64,000 bases of DNA from Toxorhynchites rutilus septentrionalis (taxonomy: Eukaryota; Arthropoda; Insecta; Diptera; Culicidae): positions 301,141,949-301,205,948 of the forward strand of contig NC_073746.1 of NCBI RefSeq assembly GCF_029784135.1, given 5' to 3'. The translations under genes and the position numbers were made by a program. The notes below the pieces were generated by a model. It saw only the letters and a list, made by a program, of their open reading frames with translations, was not told the origin of the DNA and did not search any database. The stretch's first letter is position 1. Every line of letters begins with the position of its first letter. This document shows, piece after piece, positions 20,658-31,751 of the stretch.

Positions 20658-23600
20658 CCGAATATACAAGCTACAATCTCGCTACAATAAACATCAATAC
20701 TATCACGAACGAGACGAAGCTGGAGGCTCTCAAAAATTTCATCCGAATGCTCGACTTAGACGTCGTTTTTCTCCAAGAAGTAGCAAACGAGAATCTGTGG
20801 CTACCCGGCTTCAACACCATATGTAACGTAGACCAATCCAGAAGAGGTACAGCTATTGCGCTCAAAGATCACATCGTGTTCTCTCACGTGGAGAGCCTCG
20901 ACGGACGAATTATAACGCTGAGATTACAGAATACCATTCTATGTAATGTATATGCTCCATCAGGCACCGCACTGCGTGCGGATAGAGAACAATTTTACAA
21001 CAATTCCGTCGCATACCATCTCCGGCACCCTTCCGAACATATTATATTAGCCGGAGATTTCAACTGTGTTGTACGACAGAGTGATGCTACTGGTCAGAAC
21101 GCGAGTCCTGCTCTCCGAGCAACAGTACAACAACTACAACTACAAGATGCTTGGGAAAGGTTGCACCCGAATACTCCCGGGTTTACATATGGATCACACA
21201 ACTCAGCTTCAAGACTAGATCGTTTATACGTTAGCCGTGTATTTCGGGAAATGTTACGAGCAGCAGAAACACATGTTTGCTCTTTTAGCGATCATAAAGT
21301 TTACCTCATTTGGGCAGACAACACGGTCGAGGATACTGGTCCCTTTCCCCAAATCTTTTAACAGACGAAAATATTGTCGAATTCAAATTGAAGTGGCAGT
21401 ATTGGACTCGTCAGAAAAGAAACTACGCTTCGTGGATGCAGTGGTGGCTTTCATACGCCAAACCAAAAATCGCGTCATTTTTCAGATGGAAATCGAAACA
21501 GACATACGATAATTTTCACCGAGAGCAACAACGCCTATATATCTAGCTACGACAAGCCTACGATGGCTACTGGCAGAACCCTGATATGCTAGTCACTATC
21601 AACAGAATAAAAAAAGAGATGCTTGCACATCAACGGAGATTTACTCAAATATTTCAACGTATAAACGAGACCCGTATTTCCGGAGAGCCAATATCCACAT
21701 TCCAGCTAGGTGAAAGAAGGAGGAAAAAAACCACGATCACCGAACTTCGTGACGAGAGAAATGAGATCATCCAAAATTCCGAAGACATACGAAATAATCT
21801 ATTCCAATACTTTGAGCGGCTGTATGCAGAAAGCGAGACCATACAAAACGACACGTTTGAATTAGAGGTGTGCAAATCAGCTCATCATGATGAACAGCTC
21901 TGATCATATCAGCTCATCCAAATGAGCTGTTCTTTATGAACAGCTCTTCAGCTCAGTTGTCAGTGCCGACTTTCAATTTGGGTCCCAAACTCGATAGCCA
22001 CGAAGCCAGTTTGAAAATGTTAAAATTCAAATGAAATTTTTCACACCATATTATTAATTACTTGAAACACGTATTCCAGACTATTATTTACAACAGACTC
22101 GGCGAGTACAACATTTCCGACATTTTTACTGAGGCTTTACATTACAATAGAAAGTTTTCTTCAAAAAAAAAAAAAAATCTTATGAGATTTTTGCACCGCC
22201 TGCAAACAAAGTGTTTTTCATTGAAATAGAATACTCATTTGATACACAGAAGTTAATTTTCATTAATAATATGAATTTTAAAAACGTGTTCATTCTGCCT
22301 GAGGGCCAATTATTATTTTTGGCGCCCCCTAAACTGGTAAACAAAGCTCAATGCCGTCAACGCGAATATAACAGTTGAAAAGACGAGGGACAAATGAAAC
22401 TAAACTGATGTCTTAACACGAAGAGCGAGAGACGGTCAGTTCATTTGAATCTTACAGCTCACACACTCTCTTCAATTCTACAGCTCTTTTCTCTCCTTCA
22501 TCATCATCAAAGTGAGCTGAAGAGCTGTTTGATTTTTTTTTGCGAGCTGTTCCGCGTCAACTCACTTCAAAGAGTCGATTCTTCGGAACAGCTCATGAGC
22601 GGATGGCACATCTCTAGTTTGAATGCGAACGGGTTATTCCAGAACATGACGAGGCGAACGAAATCGTTATGAACCGAAATAATCGTGGCGATCAAAACAA
22701 GCGCGTCAAGGAAATCCCCAGGCCCTGATGGATTGCCGAAGGAGTTCTACCTTCGTACCATAGATGTGATACATAAGGAGATCAACCTGATACTAAATGA
22801 GGCACTCGCTGGTCGTTTCCCTTCCGAATTCGTTGACGGAGTAATTGTGTTGGTCAAAAAGAAACATGCTGATGAGACAGTTCGCTCGTATAGATTTTTC
22901 GCTGCTCAACTACGACTACAAAATTATGTCACGTATTCTGAAAGGTCGAATAGAAAGAGTGATGAGTGCTAACGGAGTGCTTAGTGAGAGCCAAAAGTGT
23001 GTGAATGCCGAACGAAATATCTTCCAAGCTGCGCTTGCTTTGAAGGATCGTATAGCTCAAATGAAGAGACATAAACAACTAGGTAAACTCATCTCATTTG
23101 ACCTCGACCACGCCTTTGATCGAGTGGACCGACAATTTCTCCACCGCACCATGTGCTCACTAGGCTTCAACCCGAGGCTAGTCAATTTACTCTCTCAAAT
23201 TGGTTCGGTGACATCATGACGCTTACTGATCAACGGTCATCTGTCCGAAGCATTTCCCATCCAGCGATCGGTTCGGCAAGGAGATCCCTTATCCATGCAC
23301 TTATTCGTGCTTTATTTACATCCGTTGGTAACACAACTGGAACGTGTGTACGAGAATGATCTCGTTGTTGCGTATGCCGATGACATCAGTCTCATCGCAA
23401 CATCCGTGAGAAAAGTAGAACGAGCAAGAGAACTATTTCTACAATTCGAAGAGGTCTCCGGTGCGAGACTGAATTGGGAGAAAACAAAAGCCATTGATGT
23501 TGGTAATGTGGTACAAAATCCAATGACCATTCCGTGGTTGCAAACGACCGACACAATGAAGATTTTGGGCATCACTTATGCAAACTCGATTCGTCATATG

Positions 23601-24494
23601 ATAACAATCAATTGGAATTCCGTGGTAAACAATTTCGTTCATCAAATGTGGCTACATTCAATGAGAACACTAACTCTACCTCAGAAGGTAACACTTCTCA
23701 ACACGTTCATCACATCCAAAATCTGGTATCTCTTGTCAATTTTACCACCATACGGAGTGCACACAACAAAAATCACGTCGGAGATGGGCTCGTTTCTATG
23801 GACCAGGGTACCGGAGCGCATTCCCATGCAGCAACTTGCGCGAAATCGAGACAATGGAGGGCTTGAACTGCAATTGCCGGCATTGAAGTGCAGATCTCTT
23901 TTGATCACTCGTCATCTCAAGGAAATAGAATCCATGCCGTTCTACAAGTCGTACCTTTTTCATAACATAGCAATTCCTCCTTCAGAGCTACCTTGCCTGA
24001 GAATTTTGTCTCAGATGATTCCTACACTGCCTAATCAAATTCTACAGAACCCAACATCCGATCAAGTGCATCGTCTTGCCATCGAGGCGATCGCTCCACC
24101 AAAAGTGGAAATAAATTCGCCATCTGAAAACTGGCCTAGAATATGGAAAAACATTGCATCATATTTATTGACAGCAAGGCAGCGCGAGGATTTATATATG
24201 CTAGTGAATGGAAAAACACAGCATCGTAGACTTTCGTTTATAATAAGAAGGGCGGACGACGAAATATGTACACACTGTAACGGAACAACGGAAACTCTGC
24301 AGCATAAATTCAGCGAATGTTGTCGAGTAGCAACTGCGTGGACACTGATGCAGCGTAAAACAAGAGAAATTCTCAACGGTTGGCGAACTTTATCTTTCTC
24401 GCAATTGTTAAGGCCTGCGCTAGGGAAATATGCAGACAACACAGAGAATAAGCATTTTAGAATTGCTCGTCGTATATATAAAACACATACATAG
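20654..24494 (+). pseudogene. Tx1-like LINE ORF2 (endonuclease-RT), broken
   Basis: The endonuclease (20654-21361) is complete: ATININTITN, VVFLQEV (catalytic Glu), LCNVYAPSG, ILAGDFNCV, RLDRLYVS and FSDHKVYL. A frameshift near 21330 and a TAG at 21544 follow, then the linker to 21862, where a hAT MITE is inserted. RT resumes at about 22685 with KSPGPDGLPKEFY, shifts frame near 22890 and then runs in one frame to 24494: ISFDLDHAFDRVD (motif A), a TGA at 23217-23219 (Arg codon expected), RQGDPLSMHLFVL (motif B), VVAYADDISLIA (motif C). The C-terminus has CTHCNGTTETLQHKFSEC, the usual C-x2-C-x8-H-x4-C box. Catalytic residues are intact but the reading frame is not. Confidence 0.82.
21863..22616. 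mobile_element. hAT-type MITE inside the LINE ORF2
   Basis: A 754-base insertion has exact 8-base duplications gtttgaat (21855-21862 and 22617-22624), the hAT hallmark. Ends are inverted: tagaggtgtgc at the left and, inverted from the right, tagagatgtgcc, each followed by sequence rich in gctcat and agctg. No transposase. Removing the element and one duplication rejoins the LINE codons DTFE and CERVIPE. Confidence 0.9.
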
Positions 24495-24609
24495 AACCGA
24501 AGGAGCCATAAATTTATTAGCGCTTGAGAATGAATTGAATAATGAAATGTAAACATGTATATCTGTAAATAATATTTATCAATGAATTGACAAAAAAAAA
24601 ACAGGTGAA

Positions 24610-24948
24610 TAATGAAAAATTACATTCATGTGAAAGAGTTTATTTTAATGTTTTCTATCCATGTAACACTGTGACCAAATACATTTGGTTTTGTGATTTT
24701 TCAATCAATCGCAATTAACAGGATATCTTCTGAAGATTATTCTTCCCCATCAGTAGGATATTTCAGTATCCAATATTGGATGCATAAAACCTTGTGCCTC
24801 CAACGTAACGCTCTCGTTTTCGAAGTTCTCCAAATATTCATTCATTCAGAATGAATTCAGATTCAACTTCAAACAAATGATCTCTAAATCAACGATAGTC
24901 CTACATCACCCTTGCGGTTATACCATAGATATAACCCACTTCCTGTTT
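24610..24948 (+). repeat. X3: right part of the X copy
   Basis: Matches X1 from cattcatgtgaaagagttta to the right terminus tagtcctacatcaccc and the tail ending aacccacttcctgtttt. The last 13 bases are the same as the X1-X2 junction at 17186-17198, implying that an X2-like unit once followed here too before the mariner sequence replaced it. Confidence 0.8.
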
Positions 24949-24959
24949 TTATACACTAG

Positions 24960-25832
24960 AGCACTGAGTGAGCCAAAGAAATCCTCTATTGTGCGGCACT
25001 GGGGCAAGTTTGTTGGGTTACGATCTTTCGGCACGAACGGTATCTTTTTCTCCTCAAGATACGCCAGCGTCTTCTTGGCGTAATGGGAAGACGCCTTGTC
25101 CGGCCAGAAGACGTACTTCCCATCCGCGTGATGCTCGTTCATGAACGGCAGCAGGATTTTATCGAGGCACTCTTCTCGATAGATTTGTTGGTTGATTGCC
25201 AGACCGCTCGGCTTAAACCAAGGCTTTGAAATGCCCCGGTCGGAAATGGCGATGTACAACATAACCTTTTTTTCAAACTTGTGCTTGAACTTGTATTTCA
25301 CTTCAGGCGGTGTGGATGACTTGTCGCTGGAGTAGTAATTATCATTTCCTGGAATATTCGTTTTGGACAGCGGAAAATAGCTTTCGTCGTCCAGAACGAA
25401 AGACGTCCCGCGGTATTTTTTGGTCATCCACTGACACTGTGATTTAACCGTCTCAATCTGCTCCTCCGTGTACTCCGGCGTCCTCGTCTTCTTCCTGCAG
25501 ACGATTCCTTCCATCTTGAGGGTCCGATGGATCAATACGTGGGAGCAGCCATATTTCCGACCGGCGTCACGCAGGCTGGTTGCGTCCTTGTTGTCAAACA
25601 GCTTCTTTAACGATGTCTTCCTCTGCTTCGTCATTATCGTCACCGGACGACCACTTCCGACCTTTCGCTCTACGTTCAGGGAACCCAGGATACGATATAC
25701 CGTACTGACAGGTACATTCTCTTCCTTAAAATGTGCCACCGTGAACTTTTTTCCTTGCTGGAAATGCGTTTCGTAGAACCGTACAAATGCGTTCGCGGAG
25801 CACGTGCTGTTTCGACGCCATCTTTGCTTTGA
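24960..25832 (-). pseudogene. ITmD37E mariner-like transposase, truncated and frameshifted
   Basis: On the minus strand MASKQHVLRE begins at about 25822; a one-base shift near 25798 leads into FYETHFQQGKKFTVAHF and a frame to 24960. HTH motifs (VSTVYRILG; RDAGRKYGCSHVLIHR) are followed by the catalytic triad: Asp in SFVLDDESYF, Asp in FWPDKASSHY and Glu in QCRTIEDFF. The second Asp and the Glu are separated by 37 residues, defining ITmD37E. The coding sequence ends abruptly after IEDFFGSL; the following residues read out of the X repeat, so the C-terminus and one TIR are lost. It would cut and paste its element at TA in the nucleus; this copy is dead. Confidence 0.85.
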
Positions 25833-26158
25833 CTAAATACAAACTAGCAAAACCAAATACGCCTACTATTTCTAGGGAGCCCAAAAAGCAATTGTCTTGG
25901 AGAAAGAAAATTTTACGCTCTTTTTTTGAGTTACTGAAAGGTATTACTGAAAGGTAAAGGTATTGAAGGAAATTTCAAATAATTTAGCACCATGGTTAAA
26001 TAAAATTATACCACCCGCAAACAAGATACTTCTACGCTTCGTATATTACAAACCCGTCCGTTTCACCCCCACTATATGTCCATTTAACCGCATCACAAAA
26101 AGTTCTACCTTCTGGTGTGTTTTGATTTCAGTGAAAAACATTGGTAGACCCTTTTTTG
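25833..26158. other. no gene; mariner 5' flank and spacer
   Basis: Contains a duplicated ttactgaaaggta (25931 and 25945) that may be a remnant of the mariner end. Otherwise nothing recognised. Confidence 0.35.
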
Positions 26159-26172
26159 TGAATCTTTGGATT

Positions 26173-26613
26173 TTTTTTTTATCAAATTCGTTTATTTTTA
26201 CAGGCTCAGTTACATAAGTTCAAAGGAGCCGAATTCTTAATTATATTTTTGATACTATACATAAACATTTTATTAAATCTGAGGTTAGTAAGGTAGAAAA
26301 CCGATTACTCGCGGTCTACTCGAGTTTAGAAGGGTGACGTATTTTTTTCAGGAAAAGGATGGGATAAAAGGAAATAATGATAATCTCACACACTCAATTC
26401 TCAAAGCTATTCGTATATCTATTGTGTATTTACACTTCAACTTAATCTACTGTTTTAAGCAAGGGGACCAATTGCTCGCAAAGGAAGAAAACGAGGGTAT
26501 AAGGATATAAGGATAATCACCCACGAACATCGATAGCTTTAAGGAAAAGATAGATTTGGTACATGTAATCAAGGTCTATCCGAGCCAACACATCTCTCAT
26601 CGGCACATTGGGC
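26173..26613 (-). mobile_element. 5'-truncated I-type LINE fragment (3' end)
   Basis: The minus strand matches the 3' end of the LINE at 47703-52680: NVPMRDVLARIDLDYM...YLFLKAID equals its ORF2 C-terminus, then the 3' UTR with actcgagtagaccgcgagta-like blocks, and a terminal A-run (seen as T-run at 26170-26180). Flanks tgaatctttggatt (26159-26172) and tgaatctttcgatt (26614-26627) are a 14-base target duplication with one mismatch. Classic dead-on-arrival copy. It lacks the MITE carried by the other copy. Confidence 0.88.
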
Positions 26614-26627
26614 TGAATCTTTCGATT

Positions 26628-28637
26628 GATTAATTTGAAAAACAGTATAGGGTAAGTGTACCAATTATGTAGGGAATATGTCACCAACTTGCAGAAATTT
26701 GCGAATAAATATAAGTTCAAAGGTATACAAAAGTATACTTTTTTTAGCGGGTTTAACTCTGTTTTTGAAGATTTTCACTGATATTTCGATGATTAATTGA
26801 CTGAATTGTACAAAAAACACCTTTGAAAACGTCACTTCCATGTACCCGTTAAGGTAATAGTGTTCCTGGAGTTTCGTAATAAGTCTACCTGTTATGGAAA
26901 TAGTCGTTGTCACATGTTCATTGGATTTAAATAATTCTTCAATAATAGTTTTTAAATAAAACTATGCCTCTAAATCTTATTCCTAGTATGCAATACTATG
27001 TCGTTAATTCTATACTCGACAAAAAATTATGGGAACGGAGTGCGATGTCGAAATTTTTATGTGATTTTAGAAATGCTGTAACTGAAAAACTAACGCATAA
27101 ACGCTAACCAGAAATCCCTACGTTGTGTCTAACTAAATTCGCGATGATCCACAGCACCACTCACCAGACGAAACTTTTAAACGAAAAAGCTAAACTTTTT
27201 AATTTTATGGGTAATTTTATTTGAATAAAACTTTCATCCAAACTGTTCAAGCTTTCTATTGGTACAGACCTAAATTATCGGGTACAATATAGCTTTAGCC
27301 TAATGTTACAACAGGGTTGCTAAATTAATTAGTCGACGCATCATTTTTTGGGCAACAACGAAGTTGGCTGCGTACTGCTACTGAACACTACACTATTGTT
27401 CATCAATGGGATATACATCATTTTAAAGTTTTGAGATGTAATACTTGAATGTTTTTCTGTTTTTGTGTAGGTGTAGCGAACAACAGTATCGGAAAGAAAA
27501 ATATCTATTTTTTCTGCAAAGATTTTATGTTTTTGTGTTTTTTTTAACCAAGTTAATAGTAAATCCAATTAACCGAATCAATCAGCATTCGTTTGATTCC
27601 ATAATAGCGTTTAGGTAAGGTAATTTTACTACAGAAAAAAAGTTTTGATAGAATGAAAAATTACCCTTTTTCAATAATGCGATTATTCTCAAATCAGAAT
27701 CTATACAAGGCCCATTATTTATAATTCATTATTCGGATTAATTTTCACTTTTGCTTTGATTGATTCTCTTCATTGACTTTCTCTTACAGTAACCCCATGG
27801 CCTTCCAGTCAGATTTTGCCACATAATTTCAATAATCAAAGAACATCAACAAATTATTTGCATTCAAGATTGAAAAACTAAGAACTTCAGGTATGATAAT
27901 CTGAGAGAGGGTACACTTAATTAACTACACATCAAAAAAGAATTAACTAGCGTTACAAGTTCCGGTTATGATTTATTTTCTGTTATTGAGAAATTATTGT
28001 TTTTTTCTAATATCCAGTATCCGGCCGGATACGAAATATTGGCCGGACAGGATACCGATAACTATCGAATATTCTTTTCATCTCTAGTTTAGACTGTTGT
28101 TGAGTGTTTCCTGGTTGGAAAATAACTGTCTGCTCCTCGTTGCTAGGCCTCTCTGCTAGCTGACAGGAGAATCACAAAGCAATGATAGTTGTGTTGCAAT
28201 TTTCGCTTCTCTTAGGAACTGAACAAAGGCTAGCTTTGGATATTGTGATAATTAGTTTTAGATGTAAAATTTTACCAATTGTGGCAATACAAAAATACAA
28301 GTTTATTTCGATAAAATCGTGTAAATTGATCGAATCGCCACATCAAAAAAATTGTATTGTATGCGTCTACACTGTATTTGCATCAAAACAGCAGCTTCAC
28401 AGTATGAAAATCACATTATTTTGATCACAAATTCTTTAAAAAATGCTAAGAAGCAAGCATCAATGGGACACACTGTTTTCAAACTAGATTTCTCAACAAA
28501 ACAAAAATGTTTCGCATGAAATCAAGTACCAAAATCGACAAAGAAGGGATTTTTGATGTTTAAAAATCATATTAGGGCCATTGAAAATAAGATTTGTTTT
28601 CTAAACTAATAAAAAACTCACTCGTATTACCATTATA
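26628..28637. other. no gene; one hAT-like terminus
   Basis: AT-rich, with no credible frame. The sequence at 28010-28090 contains atccggccggatac and ends attcttttcatctctag; inverted, this is ctagagatgaaaagaatatt followed by tatcgg repeats, resembling a hAT terminus. I could not find its partner end. A T-run from 28630 leads into the Tc1 element. Confidence 0.4.
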
Positions 28638-28997
28638 CACTGGTGGACATAAGTATTCGTCATGAATCAATTTATCGCATTTGTATTACATACACAAATA
28701 GTCTGTAATATAAACTCAACTGTGCAGGTGCAGTAGATTCTGTGAAGTGTACTCAGTAGAAGCAGTAGAAGTTTTCAATAATTTACCCTGCTTTAATAAA
28801 TTACAGGAAAGAAAAAGGCCGAGTTCCACATTTTTTATTGGACAGAAGTATTCGTCACGTTGAAAAAAATGTTAATTTATCGATCCCTAAAGATCTGGAA
28901 ACACTGTAAATGAATGAAACTGACACATTTAATCACTTTTGTATATTTTTAATAAAAATCGGCTGCGTTCGTATGATTTTTATTCCGTGGTAACAAA

Positions 28998-29420
28998 ATG
29001 GGCAGAAAAGGTGTGGAAACTACGATGGAGAAAAGGAAAATTGTTTTGAATTTGTTCAAAATGAATAACACAGTTTCCGAAATAGCTAGGAGTGTTGGTA
29101 TGCTAAGAACAACGGTACAGGATATTATCAATCGTTATAAGAACAGCGATAACTTCGACAAAAAAACCTAGGACGGGAAGTCCTTGCAAGTTAACGGATA
29201 GAGAAAAGCGAAAAATAATACAAATTATTGAGAAAGAACTGAAAACATCTTCGTCAAAAGTGCGAGGAGAGCTGCTGGAGTTCAGTGGGCAAGAAGTTTT
29301 TTTTCCAGAACGGTGCGCAAAGTGTTGAATAATGCCCAATATAAAGCCCGTGTTTGTCGTAAGAAGCCTCTTATTAGCAAGGTTAATCAGACTAAAAGGT
29401 TGAACTTTGCGAAAGATTAC
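28998..29420 (+). pseudogene. Tc1 transposase, N-terminal part
   Basis: MGRKGVETTMEKRKIVLNLF starts at 28998 and gives the first HTH (VSEIARSVGMLRTTVQDII). A frameshift in the A-run at about 29158 precedes the linker PRTGSPCKLTDREKRKII, and another shift near 29310 precedes the second DNA-binding part (RTVRKVLNNAQYKARVCRKK). The frame is cut at NFAKDY by the LTR element; it resumes at 31752 with QNHPISFW. DNA-binding half of a cut-and-paste transposase. Confidence 0.85.
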
Positions 29421-29703
29421 TGTGTAGATTTCAGCCACCATGAGACCAGCCATTTCGGAATTGCTTTACACTTCAGCTACAGAAAACACGTCTTACCTTC
29501 ACCGCTGCCCAGACACGAAAGAGGACGAGTGTTCGTGCTGCGTCATTGGGTTGGATGATGCAGGGTTGTACTAAACCTTAAAGTGGGCGAAATATGAGCG
29601 CAGGGCTGTGTCACATTGACACGGTGTGTATAAGGGGAAAGACTGCACATTGCAGGCGAAATACGTTGGATGTAAAGGGAGGATTACATACACTATCCAC
29701 ACA
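29421..29703 (-). repeat. LTR (3' LTR on the minus strand)
   Basis: 283 bases, tgtgtagatttcagcc to ctatccacaca on the plus strand. Almost identical to 31464-31746. Short open frames seen here in both LTRs are the same sequence and not genes. Confidence 0.93.
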
Positions 29704-30389
29704 TCACCCCTCTTCCGAAAAAAAAACTAAAACTCATGGATAAATAGTTGAGTTGCTGTCAGATAGATAATTAAATATCCCACTTTTTACTTGTTAGATT
29801 TCAATTGCTTCATCTTCCACAATTGTTATGTAATTTTTCAAATATTGAGATATTCTCTTGGCTTGTATTTGATGTTCAACGTTAGGATTTGGAATTTCTA
29901 CCTGGAGTGGCTGTAGAGCAATGTCCTGGTAGATTCTTTAGCTTTCTGAATGTTCTGTAGAGATAGCTTCTTGGAAGTTGGTGAGTTACCCACCTTGCGT
30001 CTTCTCGAGCCTTTGCGTCTGTTTTTGATTTCTGATTCCTCGCGTTAAGCAGGTTATTGACTGCCGCCAAAGACGATTTTATATTTGTTCCACCATCACA
30101 ATTATATATTTTTGTCAATGTATAAAATCAACAACCATTACATTCAAACCGATTGTACACAAACTCTCTGCACCCAATGGTATGAAAACCAACGATATAC
30201 GGAACCCACATGAGCTTCCGCACCAATCTACTCAAAGCTTCGTGAACATTTTAGATTGGCAGTGTTGCTTTTATCTAACAAAGCGGTTTCTTTGAAATAA
30301 TGAAATATTCTAGTTACCCCAAATAAAACATTTCGAAATTTCCTCTATCGAATACATAGCCAGAGGCATCATTTGTATACATCATTGAT

Positions 30390-30553
30390 ACTTTTATCGT
30401 TTGAATAAAGTGATTATCATACCACTTCGTTTAGCCGGCAGAGATATTAACGTTTAAACCCTTGCACCTCCAACGTAACGCTTTCGTATTCGAAAATTTT
30501 AACTTAGACCACAGTACAGAAATAAAAGACGTAATCTTGCGTCAAAAAAATAC
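30390..30553 (-). repeat. X-family terminus inside the LTR element
   Basis: The minus strand from 30553 reads ttttttgacgcaagattacg, then ttcgaatacgaaagcgttac and aagtggtatgataatcactt, matching X1 positions 16113-16260 in order. The other end of this X piece is not evident, so it is either a truncated insertion or shared sequence captured by the LTR element. Confidence 0.7.
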
Positions 30554-30939
30554 GTTGTCAGGGAATGGCCGAATATTTTCCCATCGAATAATTTCTGAGC
30601 ATGCACTCGCGCTCAAGTTGGCGGTATTCCAGCTCCGGTAATTTCCATGCGGATCCTCGTGACCGGTATCCATGCCTCTCAATTGTTGCTTTAGTGTTTC
30701 TCCCAATTGCTTCATACGTTAATAGAGATACTGATACTGATTATCGGTACCAAACTCGTCAGTCGATGGCATATCATCAAACTCTCCCGAATCACTCAGA
30801 AAAATCGAACACATTTATTCAGGTAAAATGCAAAAAAAAAAAAATCATTAAACGATGAACCGTTAGCACTCGATCATTGTTTAACTCCATTTTACAGTAA
30901 TGTAGGCTAACGTTAAGTTACCCAAATTCATTGCCTTTT

Positions 30940-31176
30940 CGCGCAGTCTGCTCGATCCGCTACTGTGTTTAACTACCACATCTACCAAACGCGGTCGTCC
31001 CGATCCGCTACCAGTTAATTTGTTATAATCTTCGCGGTCGTCTCGATCCGCTTCCGTTTCCTCCGTTCTAAGCATCGCAGTCGTCTCGATCCGCTTCCGT
31101 TTCTTCCGTTTTAACCATCGCGGTCGTCTCGATCCGCTGCCAAAATTCAGAGTGCGGTCGTCTCGATCCGCTACCA
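30940..31176 (-). repeat. six copies of agcggatcgagacgaccgcg
   Basis: Near-identical 20-base units on the minus strand lie at about 30941, 30991, 31033, 31077, 31119 and 31153, spaced 34-50 bases. The open frame across them (30881-31177) reads different frames of the unit, so the conservation is at DNA or RNA level rather than protein. They sit in the leader downstream of the primer site. Confidence 0.85.
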
Positions 31177-31445
31177 TGTTACCATTTTTCCCACTAGTTT
31201 TTTACTGGCGGGCTTTCAAATAATAACGTACGTATAAAGAAACCGAACTAAGTTTACTACAATAGAAAAAGTCTTCTCGATTATTTTCCACTGCATGAGA
31301 AAAAAAACACGTGTTTTCCGTCTCCTTTCCTCTTTCTTCCTTCATCTTGGCTAATATCACTCAATAATTTCCAACACGCACTGACCGGTCTCTAAGCGGC
31401 AGAAACAATATTTCCAAATTGTTCTTTAGGCTGAATAAAACAGCC

Positions 31446-31462
31446 TCCTGGCAGGATCGCCA
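31446..31462 (-). promoter_or_regulatory. primer-binding site, probably tRNA-Arg
   Basis: On the minus strand tggcgatcctgccagga starts one base inside the 5' LTR. Its complement ends in CCA after an acceptor-stem-like sequence and, from memory, matches the 3' end of an insect tRNA-Arg. BEL/Pao elements commonly use tRNA-Arg or tRNA-Gly. Confidence 0.75.
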
Positions 31463-31463
31463 A

Positions 31464-31746
31464 TGTGTAGATTTCAGCCACCATGAGACCAGCCATTTCG
31501 GAATTGCTTTACACTTCAGCTACAGAAAACACGTCTTACCTTCACCGCTGCCCAGACACGAAAGAGGACGAGTGTTCGTGCTGCGTGATTGGGTTGGATG
31601 ATGCAGGGTTGTACTAAACCTTAAAGTGGGCGAAATATGAGCGCAGGGCTGTGTCACATTGACACGGTGTGTATAAGGGGAAAGACTGCACATTGCAGGC
31701 GAAATACGTTGGATGTAAAGGGAGGATTACATACACTATCCACACA
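31464..31746 (-). repeat. LTR (5' LTR on the minus strand)
   Basis: 283 bases, the partner of 29421-29703. It should contain the promoter for minus-strand transcription; I see no TATA box with confidence. Confidence 0.93.
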
Positions 31747-31751
31747 ATTAC

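Larger units (their letters stand above)
19461..24600 (+). mobile_element. full-length Tx1/L1-like LINE
   Basis: A 5.1-kb non-LTR retrotransposon with ORF1, an overlapping ORF2 (endonuclease, RT, C-terminal Cys-His box) and a terminal A-run (24590-24600). It sits inside an X-family repeat. The RT style (KSPGPDGLPKEFYLRT, SLLNYDYKI, QGDPLSMHLFVLYLHPL) is that of the L1/Tx1 group rather than Jockey or I. It carries a hAT MITE at 21863-22616. No clear target duplication; a few bases of the X repeat were lost at the insertion point. Confidence 0.8.
29421..31746 (-). mobile_element. non-autonomous BEL/Pao-like LTR retrotransposon
   Basis: Two 283-base LTRs beginning TG and ending CA bound a 1.76-kb interior; a 5-base target duplication attac flanks the whole (29416-29420, 31747-31751). 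The element reads on the minus strand: next to the 31464-31746 LTR lies a primer site (31446-31462) and next to the other LTR, just inside 29703, a purine-rich tract (ggaagaggggtga on the minus strand). No gag, protease, RT or integrase is encoded, so it must have moved with enzymes from elsewhere. The 5-base duplication and primer choice suit BEL/Pao. LTRs differ at one position I could find (29543 region, c versus g), implying a recent insertion. Confidence 0.85.

Noticed and set aside
26646..27930. TIR element bounded by agggtaagtgtacc and its look-alike at 27912
   Set aside because: The inverted match is limited to about 9 bases with no flank duplication.
29313..29558. protein gene ending in the LTR
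   Set aside because: It is Tc1 transposase read into the LTR; the identical tail recurs at 31419-31601 because it is LTR sequence.
30881..31177. basic RDD-repeat protein
   Set aside because: The repeat unit is read in different frames along the open frame, so it is a DNA repeat.
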